Positions 35,510-43,244 of a stretch of 64,000 bases of DNA are shown here, in pieces. Position numbers and translations under genes: made by a program. The notes below the pieces were generated by a model. That model had not been told where the DNA came from, made no database searches, and saw nothing but the letters and a program-made list of their open reading frames with translations. This DNA is from Cytobacillus firmus. GTDB lineage: Bacteria; Bacillota; Bacilli; Bacillales; Cytobacillaceae. Numbering within the stretch: position 1 is the stretch's first letter; each line of letters begins with the position of its first letter. The stretch spans positions 951,001 through 1,015,000 of the forward strand of contig NZ_CP086235.1 of NCBI RefSeq assembly GCF_023612095.1. The letters run 5' to 3'.

Positions 35510-35540
35510 CTACTCACAAATTAGGATAAAAAATGAGTAG
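35510..35540. promoter_or_regulatory. Inverted repeat upstream of ccpA
   Basis: CTACTCA (35510-35516) and TGAGTAG (35534-35540) are perfectly complementary with a 17-base centre, about 70 bases before the ccpA start. It could be an operator or a hairpin; I do not recognise it. Confidence 0.4.
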
Positions 35541-35608
35541 GTTATGTCGTGTTGCTGTAAAATATAAAGTAATAGAAGTGACCGCTAATTAAAGAAGGAG
35601 TGTCAGTA

Positions 35609-36607
35609 ATGAATGTAACAATATATGATGTGGCAAGAGAAGCGAATGTATCAATGGCAACGGTTTCTCGTGTTGTAAATGGCAACCCGAATGTTAAACC
35701 GGCAACAAGAAAGAAAGTTATGGAAGTAATTGACCGGCTTGGATACCGTCCAAACGCGGTTGCAAGAGGATTGGCAAGCAAGAAAACCACTACAGTCGGT
35801 GTAATCATTCCCGACATTTCCAGCACCTTTTTTGCTGAACTGGCAAGGGGCATAGAAGATATTGCGACAATGTACAAATATAATATCATTCTCAGCAACT
35901 CCGACCAGAATATCGAAAAAGAGCTGCACTTGCTCAATACTATGCTAGGGAAACAGGTGGATGGTATAGTCTTCATGGGCAGCAACATTACGTCCGAGCT
36001 TGTTGAAGAGTTTGAAAAGTCTCCGGTTCCCATCGTGCTGGCCGGCTCTATTGAAGAAACAGGCAAAATTCCCTCAGTAAATATTAATTATGAACAGGCA
36101 GCATTTGATGTCACAAAGTCATTTATTGAAAAAGGCCATAAAGATGTAGCACTTGTGGTAGGACCGCTCCGTGAGCCGATTAACCAGGAAAAGAAGCTTG
36201 CAGGTTATAAGCGTGCATTGGAAGAATCTGAAGTATCCTTCCGCGAGGATTTGGTGGTTGAAGGAGATTATACGTACGATTCAGGTATAGAAGCCTTTGA
36301 GAAACTGCTTGAGGCCGAACCTCGCCCAACTGCTATTTTTGCGGGATCTGATGAGATGGCTTTGGGAATCGTCCATGGGGCTGAGGATAAAGGCTATGAT
36401 GTCCCGAAAGACTTTGAGGTCATCAGCTCAGACAATACCAGATTGACCTTAATGGTTCGTCCCCAGCTGACTTCAGTTGTACAGCCATTGTATGATATCG
36501 GTGCAGTTGCGATGAGATTGCTTACAAAACTTATGAATAAAGAATCTGTCGATGAGCAAATTGTTGTACTCCCACATCGAATTGAAGAACGAAGCTCAAC
36601 AAAATAA
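35609..36607 (+). CDS. ccpA: Catabolite control protein CcpA
   Basis: A 332-residue LacI/GalR-type regulator. The helix-turn-helix is at 3-24 ([22 protein letters not shown]), the hinge helix in [12 protein letters not shown], and the rest is the periplasmic-binding fold that contacts HPr-Ser46-P. It represses or activates carbon genes at CRE sites. CRE-like sites occur in this window at ytnP, acuA/acsA and the methionine gamma-lyase gene. ATG 35609 is used because AAGGAG at 35595-35600 lies eight bases before it; an upstream GTG overlaps that site. Confidence 0.96.
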   Translation: MNVTIYDVAREANVSMATVSRVVNGNPNVKPATRKKVMEVIDRLGYRPNAVARGLASKKTTTVGVIIPDISSTFFAELARGIEDIATMYKYNIILSNSDQNIEKELHLLNTMLGKQVDGIVFMGSNITSELVEEFEKSPVPIVLAGSIEETGKIPSVNINYEQAAFDVTKSFIEKGHKDVALVVGPLREPINQEKKLAGYKRALEESEVSFREDLVVEGDYTYDSGIEAFEKLLEAEPRPTAIFAGSDEMALGIVHGAEDKGYDVPKDFEVISSDNTRLTLMVRPQLTSVVQPLYDIGAVAMRLLTKLMNKESVDEQIVVLPHRIEERSSTK

Positions 36608-36624
36608 GAAATATGCCGATATAA

Positions 36625-36747
36625 AAGAAAAGCGGAAGCGCCTCGACCAGCCCCGACAAGCGCTGGAGGGCCAGAAGTTGAAGTCGTTCTTTGACTTCAG
36701 CATCTGGACCGAAGTGACTCGAGGGGCTAGGCGCTGCAGCTGGACAA
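36625..36747. repeat. Dispersed repeat with GCGGAAGCGCC and GGCGCTGCAGCTGGAC ends
   Basis: Left end AAAAGCGGAAGCGCCTCG, right end CGAGGGGCTAGGCGCTGCAGCTGGACAA. In reverse it has the same ends as the repeat at 10531-10719, but its centre is different: a long hairpin built on TTGAAGTC/GACTTCA. It lies between ccpA and the terminator in front of motP. Confidence 0.85.
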
Positions 36748-36751
36748 GGGT

Positions 36752-36791
36752 AGAAAGAAAAACGCCTTAATATGAAAGGCGTTTCTTTCTG
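36752..36791. terminator. Terminator between ccpA and motP
   Basis: GAAAGAAAAACGCCTT, loop AATATGA, AAGGCGTTTCTTTC. Confidence 0.85.
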
Positions 36792-36842
36792 TCAAAATTT
36801 ATCCTAAAACTTTTATAATGCAGTGGATCAGGGAGAGAGAGT

Positions 36843-37661
36843 ATGAGAAAGTTCGATATGTTAACACCTGCTGGGTTAATGGTGGGCCTGGCTATGCTCA
36901 TTTTTGGGATTATGTGGAATGGTGGAGCAGATGGGTTTTTATCATTTGTTGATTTTTCCTCTATCCTTATTGTTTTAGGCGGATTAATAGCCGGGCTGCT
37001 TGTTAGTTTTCCATTAAAAGATATCAGGCATATGCCCACAGTTTTTAAGCAGGTTTTTTCCAATGAAGAACAAAGCGTTGGCGAGCTGATTGGCATTTTT
37101 GTCAAACTCTCTGAGCGTGCCCGGCGTGAAGGACTTCTGTCGCTCGAGGCTGAAGTCGGGAAAGTCGAAGATTCTTTTATTCGGAAAGGCATTTATCTGG
37201 CTGTGGATGGCATAGAGCCGGATGTCATTACTGACATTATGAATGCCGAAATAATGGCAATGGAAGAGAGGCACAGAAAAGGCAGAAGCATTCTTGAAAG
37301 AGCGGGTGAATATGCACCGGCATGGGGAATGATAGGAACTCTGATCGGCCTGGTTCTGATGCTGAAAAATTTAAATGATCCCTCCACTCTTGGGCCAAAT
37401 ATGGCCATTGCCTTATTGACTACTTTATATGGCTCACTTCTGGCCAATCTTGTTTTTTTGCCAATGGCAGCAAAGCTGGCTTTAAAGACAGAGAAGGAAG
37501 TGTTTTTAAAGGAAATCATTATTGAAGGGGTCATCGGTGTTCAATCCGGTCAAAATCCAAAAATTCTGGAGGAGAAGCTGAGCGCCTTTTTATCCTCTGA
37601 GGAACGAAGAGAGCTTGAGAGGGCTGTAAACGCGGGGGAGGCATTGGATCATGAGGCGTAG
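36843..37661 (+). CDS. motP: Flagellar stator protein MotP (sodium type)
   Basis: A 272-residue membrane protein with four helices (about 7-27, 33-53, 152-172, 183-203) and a cytoplasmic loop (55-150), the MotA/MotP arrangement. It forms the stator ion channel with MotS. The pair MotPS downstream of ccpA is the sodium-driven stator in Bacillus. GAGAGAG precedes the ATG. It overlaps motS by 11 bases. Sodium use is inferred from gene order rather than a selectivity residue. Confidence 0.92.
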   Translation: MRKFDMLTPAGLMVGLAMLIFGIMWNGGADGFLSFVDFSSILIVLGGLIAGLLVSFPLKDIRHMPTVFKQVFSNEEQSVGELIGIFVKLSERARREGLLSLEAEVGKVEDSFIRKGIYLAVDGIEPDVITDIMNAEIMAMEERHRKGRSILERAGEYAPAWGMIGTLIGLVLMLKNLNDPSTLGPNMAIALLTTLYGSLLANLVFLPMAAKLALKTEKEVFLKEIIIEGVIGVQSGQNPKILEEKLSAFLSSEERRELERAVNAGEALDHEA

Positions 37662-38382
37662 GCGAAGATCTCCTGAGCCTCCCAAGGGCGCTCCACGCTG
37701 GATGGTGACTTTCTCAGATCTCGTCACATTAATATTGGTTTTCTTTATTCTGCTTTTTTCAATGTCACAGATCGATTTAATGAAATTTCAGGCTATATCT
37801 GACTCCTTCCGGGACAGGCAGGTGCTTGATTTCCAGCAGTCCATCATCCCCGCGGAGAATCAGGGAGAAATGGAAGAAAATACGGAAGAAGAAGGCAGCG
37901 GTCAATCTGATTCGCTTGATGAGCTCCTGATGGAAATACAGTCCTTTCTGGAGGAGAATGGATTAGAAGAGGTTATAGTGGCAAACAGGACGGAGCGTGG
38001 TGTCGTTCTTGTCCTGCAGGAACAGGTTTTATTCGAATCCGGGGAGGCCAGTCTTATAGACAGCTCATACCCTTTCCTGGATAAAGTAGGAACCCTGTTA
38101 GCAAATATGCCCAACCTGGTGAAGGTGGAAGGACATACTGATGACCGGCCCATAACCACATACAGATATCCGTCCAATTGGGAGTTATCTGCTGCCAGGG
38201 CCAGTACGGTAATCAGATATTTAACAGAAGGGCATAAACTTGACAGCCACAGATTTATGGCTGTCGGCTATGGGGAAACCCGTCCCATCGTTCCCAATTC
38301 CGGACCGGAAAATTGGGAGAAGAACAGACGTGTTGAAATTATTATTTCTGATCCGAAATTTAATGAAGAGAACAATCAATAA
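37651..38382 (+). CDS. motS: Flagellar stator protein MotS
   Basis: A 243-residue MotB-type protein. A basic start is followed by one transmembrane helix (about 19-39) with the ion-binding aspartate D23 in VTFSDLVTL. An acidic linker (about 68-90) and a C-terminal OmpA-like peptidoglycan-binding domain (about 115-238, [10 protein letters not shown] and NWELSAARA) come next. It anchors the stator to the wall. The start is within the end of motP (11-base overlap). A strong terminator follows. Confidence 0.93.
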   Translation: MRRRRRSPEPPKGAPRWMVTFSDLVTLILVFFILLFSMSQIDLMKFQAISDSFRDRQVLDFQQSIIPAENQGEMEENTEEEGSGQSDSLDELLMEIQSFLEENGLEEVIVANRTERGVVLVLQEQVLFESGEASLIDSSYPFLDKVGTLLANMPNLVKVEGHTDDRPITTYRYPSNWELSAARASTVIRYLTEGHKLDSHRFMAVGYGETRPIVPNSGPENWEKNRRVEIIISDPKFNEENNQ

Positions 38383-38414
38383 ACAGGTCTGGCAAAAGCC
38401 AGACCTGTTTATTT
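38381..38414 (+). terminator. Terminator after motS
   Basis: AAACAGGTCTGGC, loop AAAA, GCCAGACCTGTTTATTT. Confidence 0.88.
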
Positions 38415-38459
38415 GCGTGTGAAGAAATGGCAACCGGATGTTTCCGGCCAGTCACTTTC

Positions 38460-39632
38460 TTATTTAGACTCTGTCATTGATTTGTTCCGGATGGGATAAA
38501 GAACCTTGTCCAATGTCCGGGCATTTTTTTCAGTTATTTCACTTTTTCGGGGGATAGGGTTATATAAATCTGCCGGATCTTCCCATTCAGATGGAAGAGG
38601 CACAGGTGCGTGTTCTTTCCACTTATTTATCCATTCCTCCGGGATATTGCCGTAACAATTAGAGTTTTCAGTCATTTCCAGCCAAACCATGGCCCATGCC
38701 CGGGGAACAACTCTCCAAATATCATATCCGCCGCCGCCGACTGCAATCCATTTTCCTCCGCAATATTCATGGGCAATTTCATGAGCCAGTTTCGGAATTT
38801 CCCTATAGATTTTTATAGTCGATGATAAATGGGTAAGAGGGTCAAGGTAATGGGCATCAGCCCCATTTTGCGTCAGAATTACATCAGGCTTGAAAAATTC
38901 CGCAACCTCCCGAAAAGCTGTACGGTATGCATGCAGCCAGGAATCATCTTCAGTAAATGCATCCACGGGAATATTGAAAGAGAATCCATATCCCTTCCCT
39001 TGTCCCCGTTCATTGATATTTCCGGTACCGGGAAAGAGGTATCGTCCTGTTTCATGAATGGATAGGGTGCATACATCCGGGTCATCATAAAATGACCATT
39101 GGACACCGTCACCATGATGAGCATCAGTATCTACATACAGAACACGGGCTTTATACTTTTCCTGCATGTACTTTATGGCTACTGAACTATCGTTGTAAAT
39201 GCAAAATCCGGAGGCTTTTCCCCGAAAACCATGGTGTAGGCCTCCTCCAAGGTGAAGTGCATGCTTAGCACGTCCGTTCATTACGGCATCAACGGCTGCC
39301 AGGGTGCCTCCAACTAAAAAGGAGCTCGCTTCATGCATATTGGGGAATATGGGTGTGTCCTCAGTTCCGAGACCATAGTTTTCACATGATTCCTCAGGAA
39401 GCTGTCCACGGCCGGCAAGCTTGACAGCATTCACATAATTTGGATCATGAATCAGGTGAAGCTCTTCATCTGAAGCCTGGCGCGGCGGGATAATATGACA
39501 ATCATCGATGGCATTTATATTTTTGAGCAAATCGAGTGTCAGCTTCAGCCTTATCTGATTAAAAGGATGATTTTTGCCGAATTTATAATTCAGCAGGTCT
39601 TCCGAATAAACAAATACTGAATCATGTGTCAT
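38460..39632 (-). CDS. acuC: Acetoin/protein deacetylase AcuC
   Basis: A 390-residue class I histone-deacetylase-fold enzyme. The metal and catalytic motifs are [32 protein letters not shown] and [13 protein letters not shown]. In B. subtilis AcuC removes the acetyl group that AcuA puts on acetyl-CoA synthetase. I place the start at 39632, where ATGA overlaps the acuB stop; a longer frame to 39659 lies inside acuB without a ribosome binding site. It ends the acuA-acuB-acuC operon. Confidence 0.92.
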   Translation of the reverse strand: MTHDSVFVYSEDLLNYKFGKNHPFNQIRLKLTLDLLKNINAIDDCHIIPPRQASDEELHLIHDPNYVNAVKLAGRGQLPEESCENYGLGTEDTPIFPNMHEASSFLVGGTLAAVDAVMNGRAKHALHLGGGLHHGFRGKASGFCIYNDSSVAIKYMQEKYKARVLYVDTDAHHGDGVQWSFYDDPDVCTLSIHETGRYLFPGTGNINERGQGKGYGFSFNIPVDAFTEDDSWLHAYRTAFREVAEFFKPDVILTQNGADAHYLDPLTHLSSTIKIYREIPKLAHEIAHEYCGGKWIAVGGGGYDIWRVVPRAWAMVWLEMTENSNCYGNIPEEWINKWKEHAPVPLPSEWEDPADLYNPIPRKSEITEKNARTLDKVLYPIRNKSMTESK

Positions 39633-40276
39633 AGTGAAATCCCCGGCATATTTGGCCATAAAACGTGGTGGCCTGCTTTTTTCAAATCTTCCACTACAAG
39701 TGTAGGGTTCATTGTCTGTACCCTTATCACCAATATTTTGAATTTATCATCCGTTTTGTCAGGATATACAAGGACACTCTGGATATTTGCTTTCCTTTTG
39801 CAAATGACTTCAGCAATTTCAAACAGCATGCCCGCCTTGTTTGGCACCTTAACTTCAATCTGGGAGCCTGGCTGATGAGCACCCGTCAATTGAACTAATG
39901 TATGAAGCAAATCGGTTTCTGTGACAATCCCAACCAGCTTATTATCGTTTAATATAGGCAGGCAGCCAATCCGCTGTTCATAAAAAACCGCGGCAATTTC
40001 TTCAGCGAAATCAAGCGGATGACCAGTGATGATATCTGTCTTCATAATAACTTTTAACGGTCTCTGCAGATCTTCCTTAAACAGTTCTGTATGAAAAATA
40101 GAAGGTGTGGCATCCCGAATATCCCTGTCTGTTACAAGTCCCTGGAGTCTGCCATCTTCATCTGTTATCGGCAAATGCCGGATTCTTTTTTCGCTCATAA
40201 TTCTTATGGCGTCGGCAATCGTGTCTTCTTTTGACAAAGCCGTGACATCCGTTTTCATAATTTCTTCAACAATCAC
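39629..40276 (-). CDS. acuB: CBS-ACT domain protein AcuB
   Basis: A 215-residue regulatory protein with two CBS domains (about 1-60 and 75-130, including [21 protein letters not shown]) and a C-terminal ACT domain (about 138-205). CBS pairs usually bind adenine nucleotides. It belongs to the acetoin/acetate control operon. The start is GTG at 40276 behind AAGGAGG. The end of a bcr1-like element lies directly next to that binding site, so the leader of acuB in the acu transcript is made of repeat sequence. Confidence 0.92.
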   Translation of the reverse strand: MIVEEIMKTDVTALSKEDTIADAIRIMSEKRIRHLPITDEDGRLQGLVTDRDIRDATPSIFHTELFKEDLQRPLKVIMKTDIITGHPLDFAEEIAAVFYEQRIGCLPILNDNKLVGIVTETDLLHTLVQLTGAHQPGSQIEVKVPNKAGMLFEIAEVICKRKANIQSVLVYPDKTDDKFKILVIRVQTMNPTLVVEDLKKAGHHVLWPNMPGISL

Positions 40277-40291
40277 TTTAAATGCCTCCTT

Positions 40292-40502
40292 ATAAAGTGA
40301 AACTTCAATCAGTGGGGGTTTTCCACTGATTGTTAGTTGAGGCCCACAGGAAGTGGGTCACAAAGACGTTGCCACAGGACGTGGCGTTCTTAGTCTTTGT
40401 TCTTCTTTTCGGCCTTTACGGGCAGTTTGACCCCCACTTATCCTCCTTTGGTTCCTCTGAGTCTTGAAGTGGGGGTCTTACTGCCCGTTAGACTGCGATA
40501 AA
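40292..40502. repeat. bcr1-like element, copy 2, reverse orientation, with a hairpin-module insert
   Basis: Bounded by ATAAA at 40292-40296 and 40498-40502 (TTTAT on the minus strand). The arms match copy 1 at 27364 in reverse. Where copy 1 has a seven-base joint near GGGCCTTTACGGGCAG, this copy has about 65 extra bases, most of which are the module seen at 10621-10685. It lies between acuA and acuB in their direction of transcription. Confidence 0.85.
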
Positions 40503-40565
40503 ATATATGGAGATACACTCATGCAGAAAAATAGTCATGGCATGAACTATGTATTTACACTTCTA

Positions 40566-41198
40566 TTAATACATAAAGCGATTCATAAAGCGCAGGCGGT
40601 CGAATTGCTGCACAGAATCCTGGTCTACTCTTTTTCCGATTCGGGCCATCAGGCAATTTGCAGGGTGTGAACTGATTTCCGGGTCATCTGTAGCGTACCA
40701 TTCAAGACCGCCAGCGTTCATCATCTTTTCCATGATTTTTCGATATTCCCATACATTCAGGCCAGTACCTTTTAAATCCCAGTGCCAATAATACTCAGTC
40801 GTTATAACAATATAATCCTCCATAGCATCATCCATCATAGATACTTTCAGAAGGCTCTTGCCTGTTCCTGAACCCCGGAAAGCAGGAATCACTTCTATGG
40901 CACCCAATTCAATTAAATTATCCATCTTACCTTCAGACCAGCGTTCAAGAGGATCCGGATACAAGTAAGTGACATAGCCGACAATGGTATGTCTGTCACG
41001 GGCCACTATAATTCTGCCCTCAGGCAATCCTGCAATTTCAACCAGGGCTTTATGCTGCTGAGCCGGCGGCCTAAAAGCGACAAGATCTTTATGAAACTCA
41101 TAATCTGCCAATTTTTCTTGTGTAATTGGACCCTCAATGATTAGTTTTCCATTGGCTGTTTTTAATTCTTTTGCATTATACGTTTTTTTATGTTCCAT
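40566..41198 (-). CDS. acuA: Protein acetyltransferase AcuA
   Basis: A 210-residue GNAT-fold acetyltransferase. The acetyl-CoA loop is in IPAFRGSGTGKSLLKVSM, the R/Q-x-x-G-x-G/A motif of the family. AcuA acetylates the active-site lysine of acetyl-CoA synthetase AcsA and turns it off, and AcuC reverses this. It is divergent from acsA, with a CRE in the shared region. GTGGTG precedes the ATG weakly. Confidence 0.92.
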   Translation of the reverse strand: MEHKKTYNAKELKTANGKLIIEGPITQEKLADYEFHKDLVAFRPPAQQHKALVEIAGLPEGRIIVARDRHTIVGYVTYLYPDPLERWSEGKMDNLIELGAIEVIPAFRGSGTGKSLLKVSMMDDAMEDYIVITTEYYWHWDLKGTGLNVWEYRKIMEKMMNAGGLEWYATDDPEISSHPANCLMARIGKRVDQDSVQQFDRLRFMNRFMY

Positions 41199-41235
41199 GT
41201 ATTCACCACCCAGGTAGCATGATCAATGTATCTTC

Positions 41236-41272
41236 TATTATACATAAAAACGCGGATGATAAAGCGCTTTCA
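41236..41272 (-). promoter_or_regulatory. CRE over the likely acuA promoter
   Basis: ATAAAGCGCTTTCA (41259-41272) fits the CcpA site with two mismatches in one half. On the minus strand a TATAAT lies at about 41237-41242, and the CRE covers the -35 position, which would let CcpA block acuA. CcpA control of acuABC and acsA is known in B. subtilis. Confidence 0.65.
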
Positions 41273-41360
41273 CATAATTTTCTGGTAAATTTAAAAAAGT
41301 TTGTGACAATTTACGATGCTGGTCATAACTACTTTTTTTTCTCCTTTAAAATTTTAAAAA

Positions 41361-41413
41361 TTGAGAAAATATTATGTTTATACTATAATAATATCAAATA
41401 ATAAATAAGGGGG
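41361..41413 (+). promoter_or_regulatory. Sigma-A promoter and ribosome binding site of acsA
   Basis: TTGAGA (41361-41366), 17 bases, TATAAT (41384-41389), then AAGGGGGAG before the ATG at 41424. Confidence 0.85.
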
Positions 41414-41423
41414 AGAACGATTT

Positions 41424-43142
41424 ATGAAAGTGGAAGCGCTGCCAGTAACACAAGGGGACTTCAATTTAAAAAATTATAATGAGCTTTATGCAAATTTCAA
41501 CTGGGCTGATGCGGAAAAAGAATTTTCCTGGAAAGAAACCGGCCGCATGAATATGGCCTATGAGGCTATCGACCGTCATGCGGAATCTTTCAGAAAGAAT
41601 AAGGTTGCCCTTTATTATCGCGATGGGGAGAGAAATGAGAAATATACTTTTAAAGAAATGAAGGAACTATCCAATAAAGCGGGAAATGCATTAAAGGCAT
41701 ATGGTGATGTTGAAAAAGGCGACCGGGTGTTCATCTTTATGCCGCGTTCTCCTGAGCTCTATTTTGCCGTATTGGGGGCTGTTAAGCTGGGGGCTATTGT
41801 GGGTCCTCTATTTGAAGCTTTCATGGAAGGTGCTGTTCGTGACAGGCTTGCTGACAGTGAAGCCAAAGTCCTGATTACAACACCTGAGCTTTTGGAACGG
41901 GTGCCTGTTGACCAGCTGCCTGCTTTAAAGCATGTTTTCCTTGTTGGGGAAAACATAGAGGAAGCCGGGCCATATGTTAATTTTAATAAAAGAATGGCAG
42001 AATCCAGCAGGAAGCTTCCAATTGAATGGGTTGACGGAAACGATGGGCTTATTTTGCATTATACTTCCGGATCAACAGGCAAGCCAAAAGGGGTCCTGCA
42101 TGTACATAATGCAATGATTCAGCATTACCAGACAGCTAAATGGGTGCTGGACTTAAAAGAAGAAGATGTATATTGGTGCACTGCTGATCCAGGATGGGTA
42201 ACCGGTACTTCATATGGTATTTTCGGCCCGTGGCTGACAGGGACTTCAAACCTTGTGGTCGGGGGCAGGTTCAATCCGGAGACCTGGTATAAAATGATAG
42301 AGGAGTATGGCGTGACAGTTTGGTATAGTGCTCCAACTGCATTCCGCATGCTGATGGGAGCGGGCGATGAAGTTGTGAAAAAATTTGATTTAAGCTCCCT
42401 TCGCCATGTCCTAAGTGTCGGTGAACCGCTAAATCCTGAAGTTGTCAGATGGGGTACAAAAGTCTTTAATATGCGCATCCATGATACATGGTGGATGACT
42501 GAAACAGGTGCACAGCTTATCTGCAATTATCCTTGCATGGAAATAAAGCCGGGATCCATGGGTAAGCCGATTCCGGGTGTAAAAGCAGCCATTGTCGATG
42601 ATCAGGGCAATGAACTGCCGCCTAACCGTATGGGCAACCTTGCGATTAAAAAAGGCTGGCCTTCCATGATGCATGCCATCTGGAATAACGAGCAGAAATA
42701 TGAATCTTATTTTATGCCGGGTGATTGGTATGTTTCCGGAGATTCCGCTTATATGGATGAAGATGGATACTTCTGGTTCCAGGGGCGTGTAGATGATGTT
42801 ATCATGACATCAGGCGAACGTGTAGGGCCGTTTGAAGTAGAGAGTAAACTGATCGAACATCCTGCGGTTGCAGAAGCTGGGGTTATCGGCAAGCCGGATC
42901 CTGTCCGCGGCGAAATTATTAAAGCGTTTGTTGCTTTACGGAATGGGTATGAACCTACTGAGGAATTAGTGGAAGAAATTCGCCAATTCGTTAAGAAAGG
43001 CCTTGCTGCCCACGCTGCTCCGCGTGAAATCGAATTCCGCGACAAGCTTCCAAAAACCCGCAGCGGCAAAATTATGCGCCGTGTGCTTAAGGCATGGGAA
43101 CTGGATCTCCCAACCGGTGATTTGTCTACGATGGAAGATTAA
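41424..43142 (+). CDS. acsA: Acetyl-CoA synthetase AcsA
   Basis: A 572-residue AMP-forming ligase that activates acetate to acetyl-CoA. The ATP loop YTSGSTGKPKGV is near residue 213, the core motif YWCTADPGWVTG follows, and the hinge is in GRVDDVIMTSGERVGPFEVE. The C-terminal lysine that AcuA would acetylate is in KTRSGKIMRR. The length equals B. subtilis AcsA. It is divergent from the acu operon, which controls its activity. A terminator (43151-43179) follows. Confidence 0.96.
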   Translation: MKVEALPVTQGDFNLKNYNELYANFNWADAEKEFSWKETGRMNMAYEAIDRHAESFRKNKVALYYRDGERNEKYTFKEMKELSNKAGNALKAYGDVEKGDRVFIFMPRSPELYFAVLGAVKLGAIVGPLFEAFMEGAVRDRLADSEAKVLITTPELLERVPVDQLPALKHVFLVGENIEEAGPYVNFNKRMAESSRKLPIEWVDGNDGLILHYTSGSTGKPKGVLHVHNAMIQHYQTAKWVLDLKEEDVYWCTADPGWVTGTSYGIFGPWLTGTSNLVVGGRFNPETWYKMIEEYGVTVWYSAPTAFRMLMGAGDEVVKKFDLSSLRHVLSVGEPLNPEVVRWGTKVFNMRIHDTWWMTETGAQLICNYPCMEIKPGSMGKPIPGVKAAIVDDQGNELPPNRMGNLAIKKGWPSMMHAIWNNEQKYESYFMPGDWYVSGDSAYMDEDGYFWFQGRVDDVIMTSGERVGPFEVESKLIEHPAVAEAGVIGKPDPVRGEIIKAFVALRNGYEPTEELVEEIRQFVKKGLAAHAAPREIEFRDKLPKTRSGKIMRRVLKAWELDLPTGDLSTMED

Positions 43143-43150
43143 GAAAGTTC

Positions 43151-43180
43151 AAGGCCGCTGTTCAAAAACAGCGGCCTTTA
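43151..43180 (+). terminator. Terminator after acsA
   Basis: AAGGCCGCTGTT, loop, AACAGCGGCCTTTAT. Confidence 0.88.
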
Positions 43181-43206
43181 TGTGCATATGAAAGTATAAA
43201 ACGGGA

Positions 43207-43243
43207 AAAGCAGAAATCCAATTAGTGGATTTCTGCTTTTCGT
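43207..43243. terminator. Terminator of the PBP gene
   Basis: AAAAGCAGAAATCC, loop, GGATTTCTGCTTTT, directly after the stop codon of the minus-strand PBP gene. Confidence 0.85.
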
Positions 43244-43244
43244 T

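Noticed and set aside
36552..36770. Open frame overlapping the end of ccpA and the repeat at 36625
   Set aside because: It is read through the repeat and in another frame of ccpA; no start signal.
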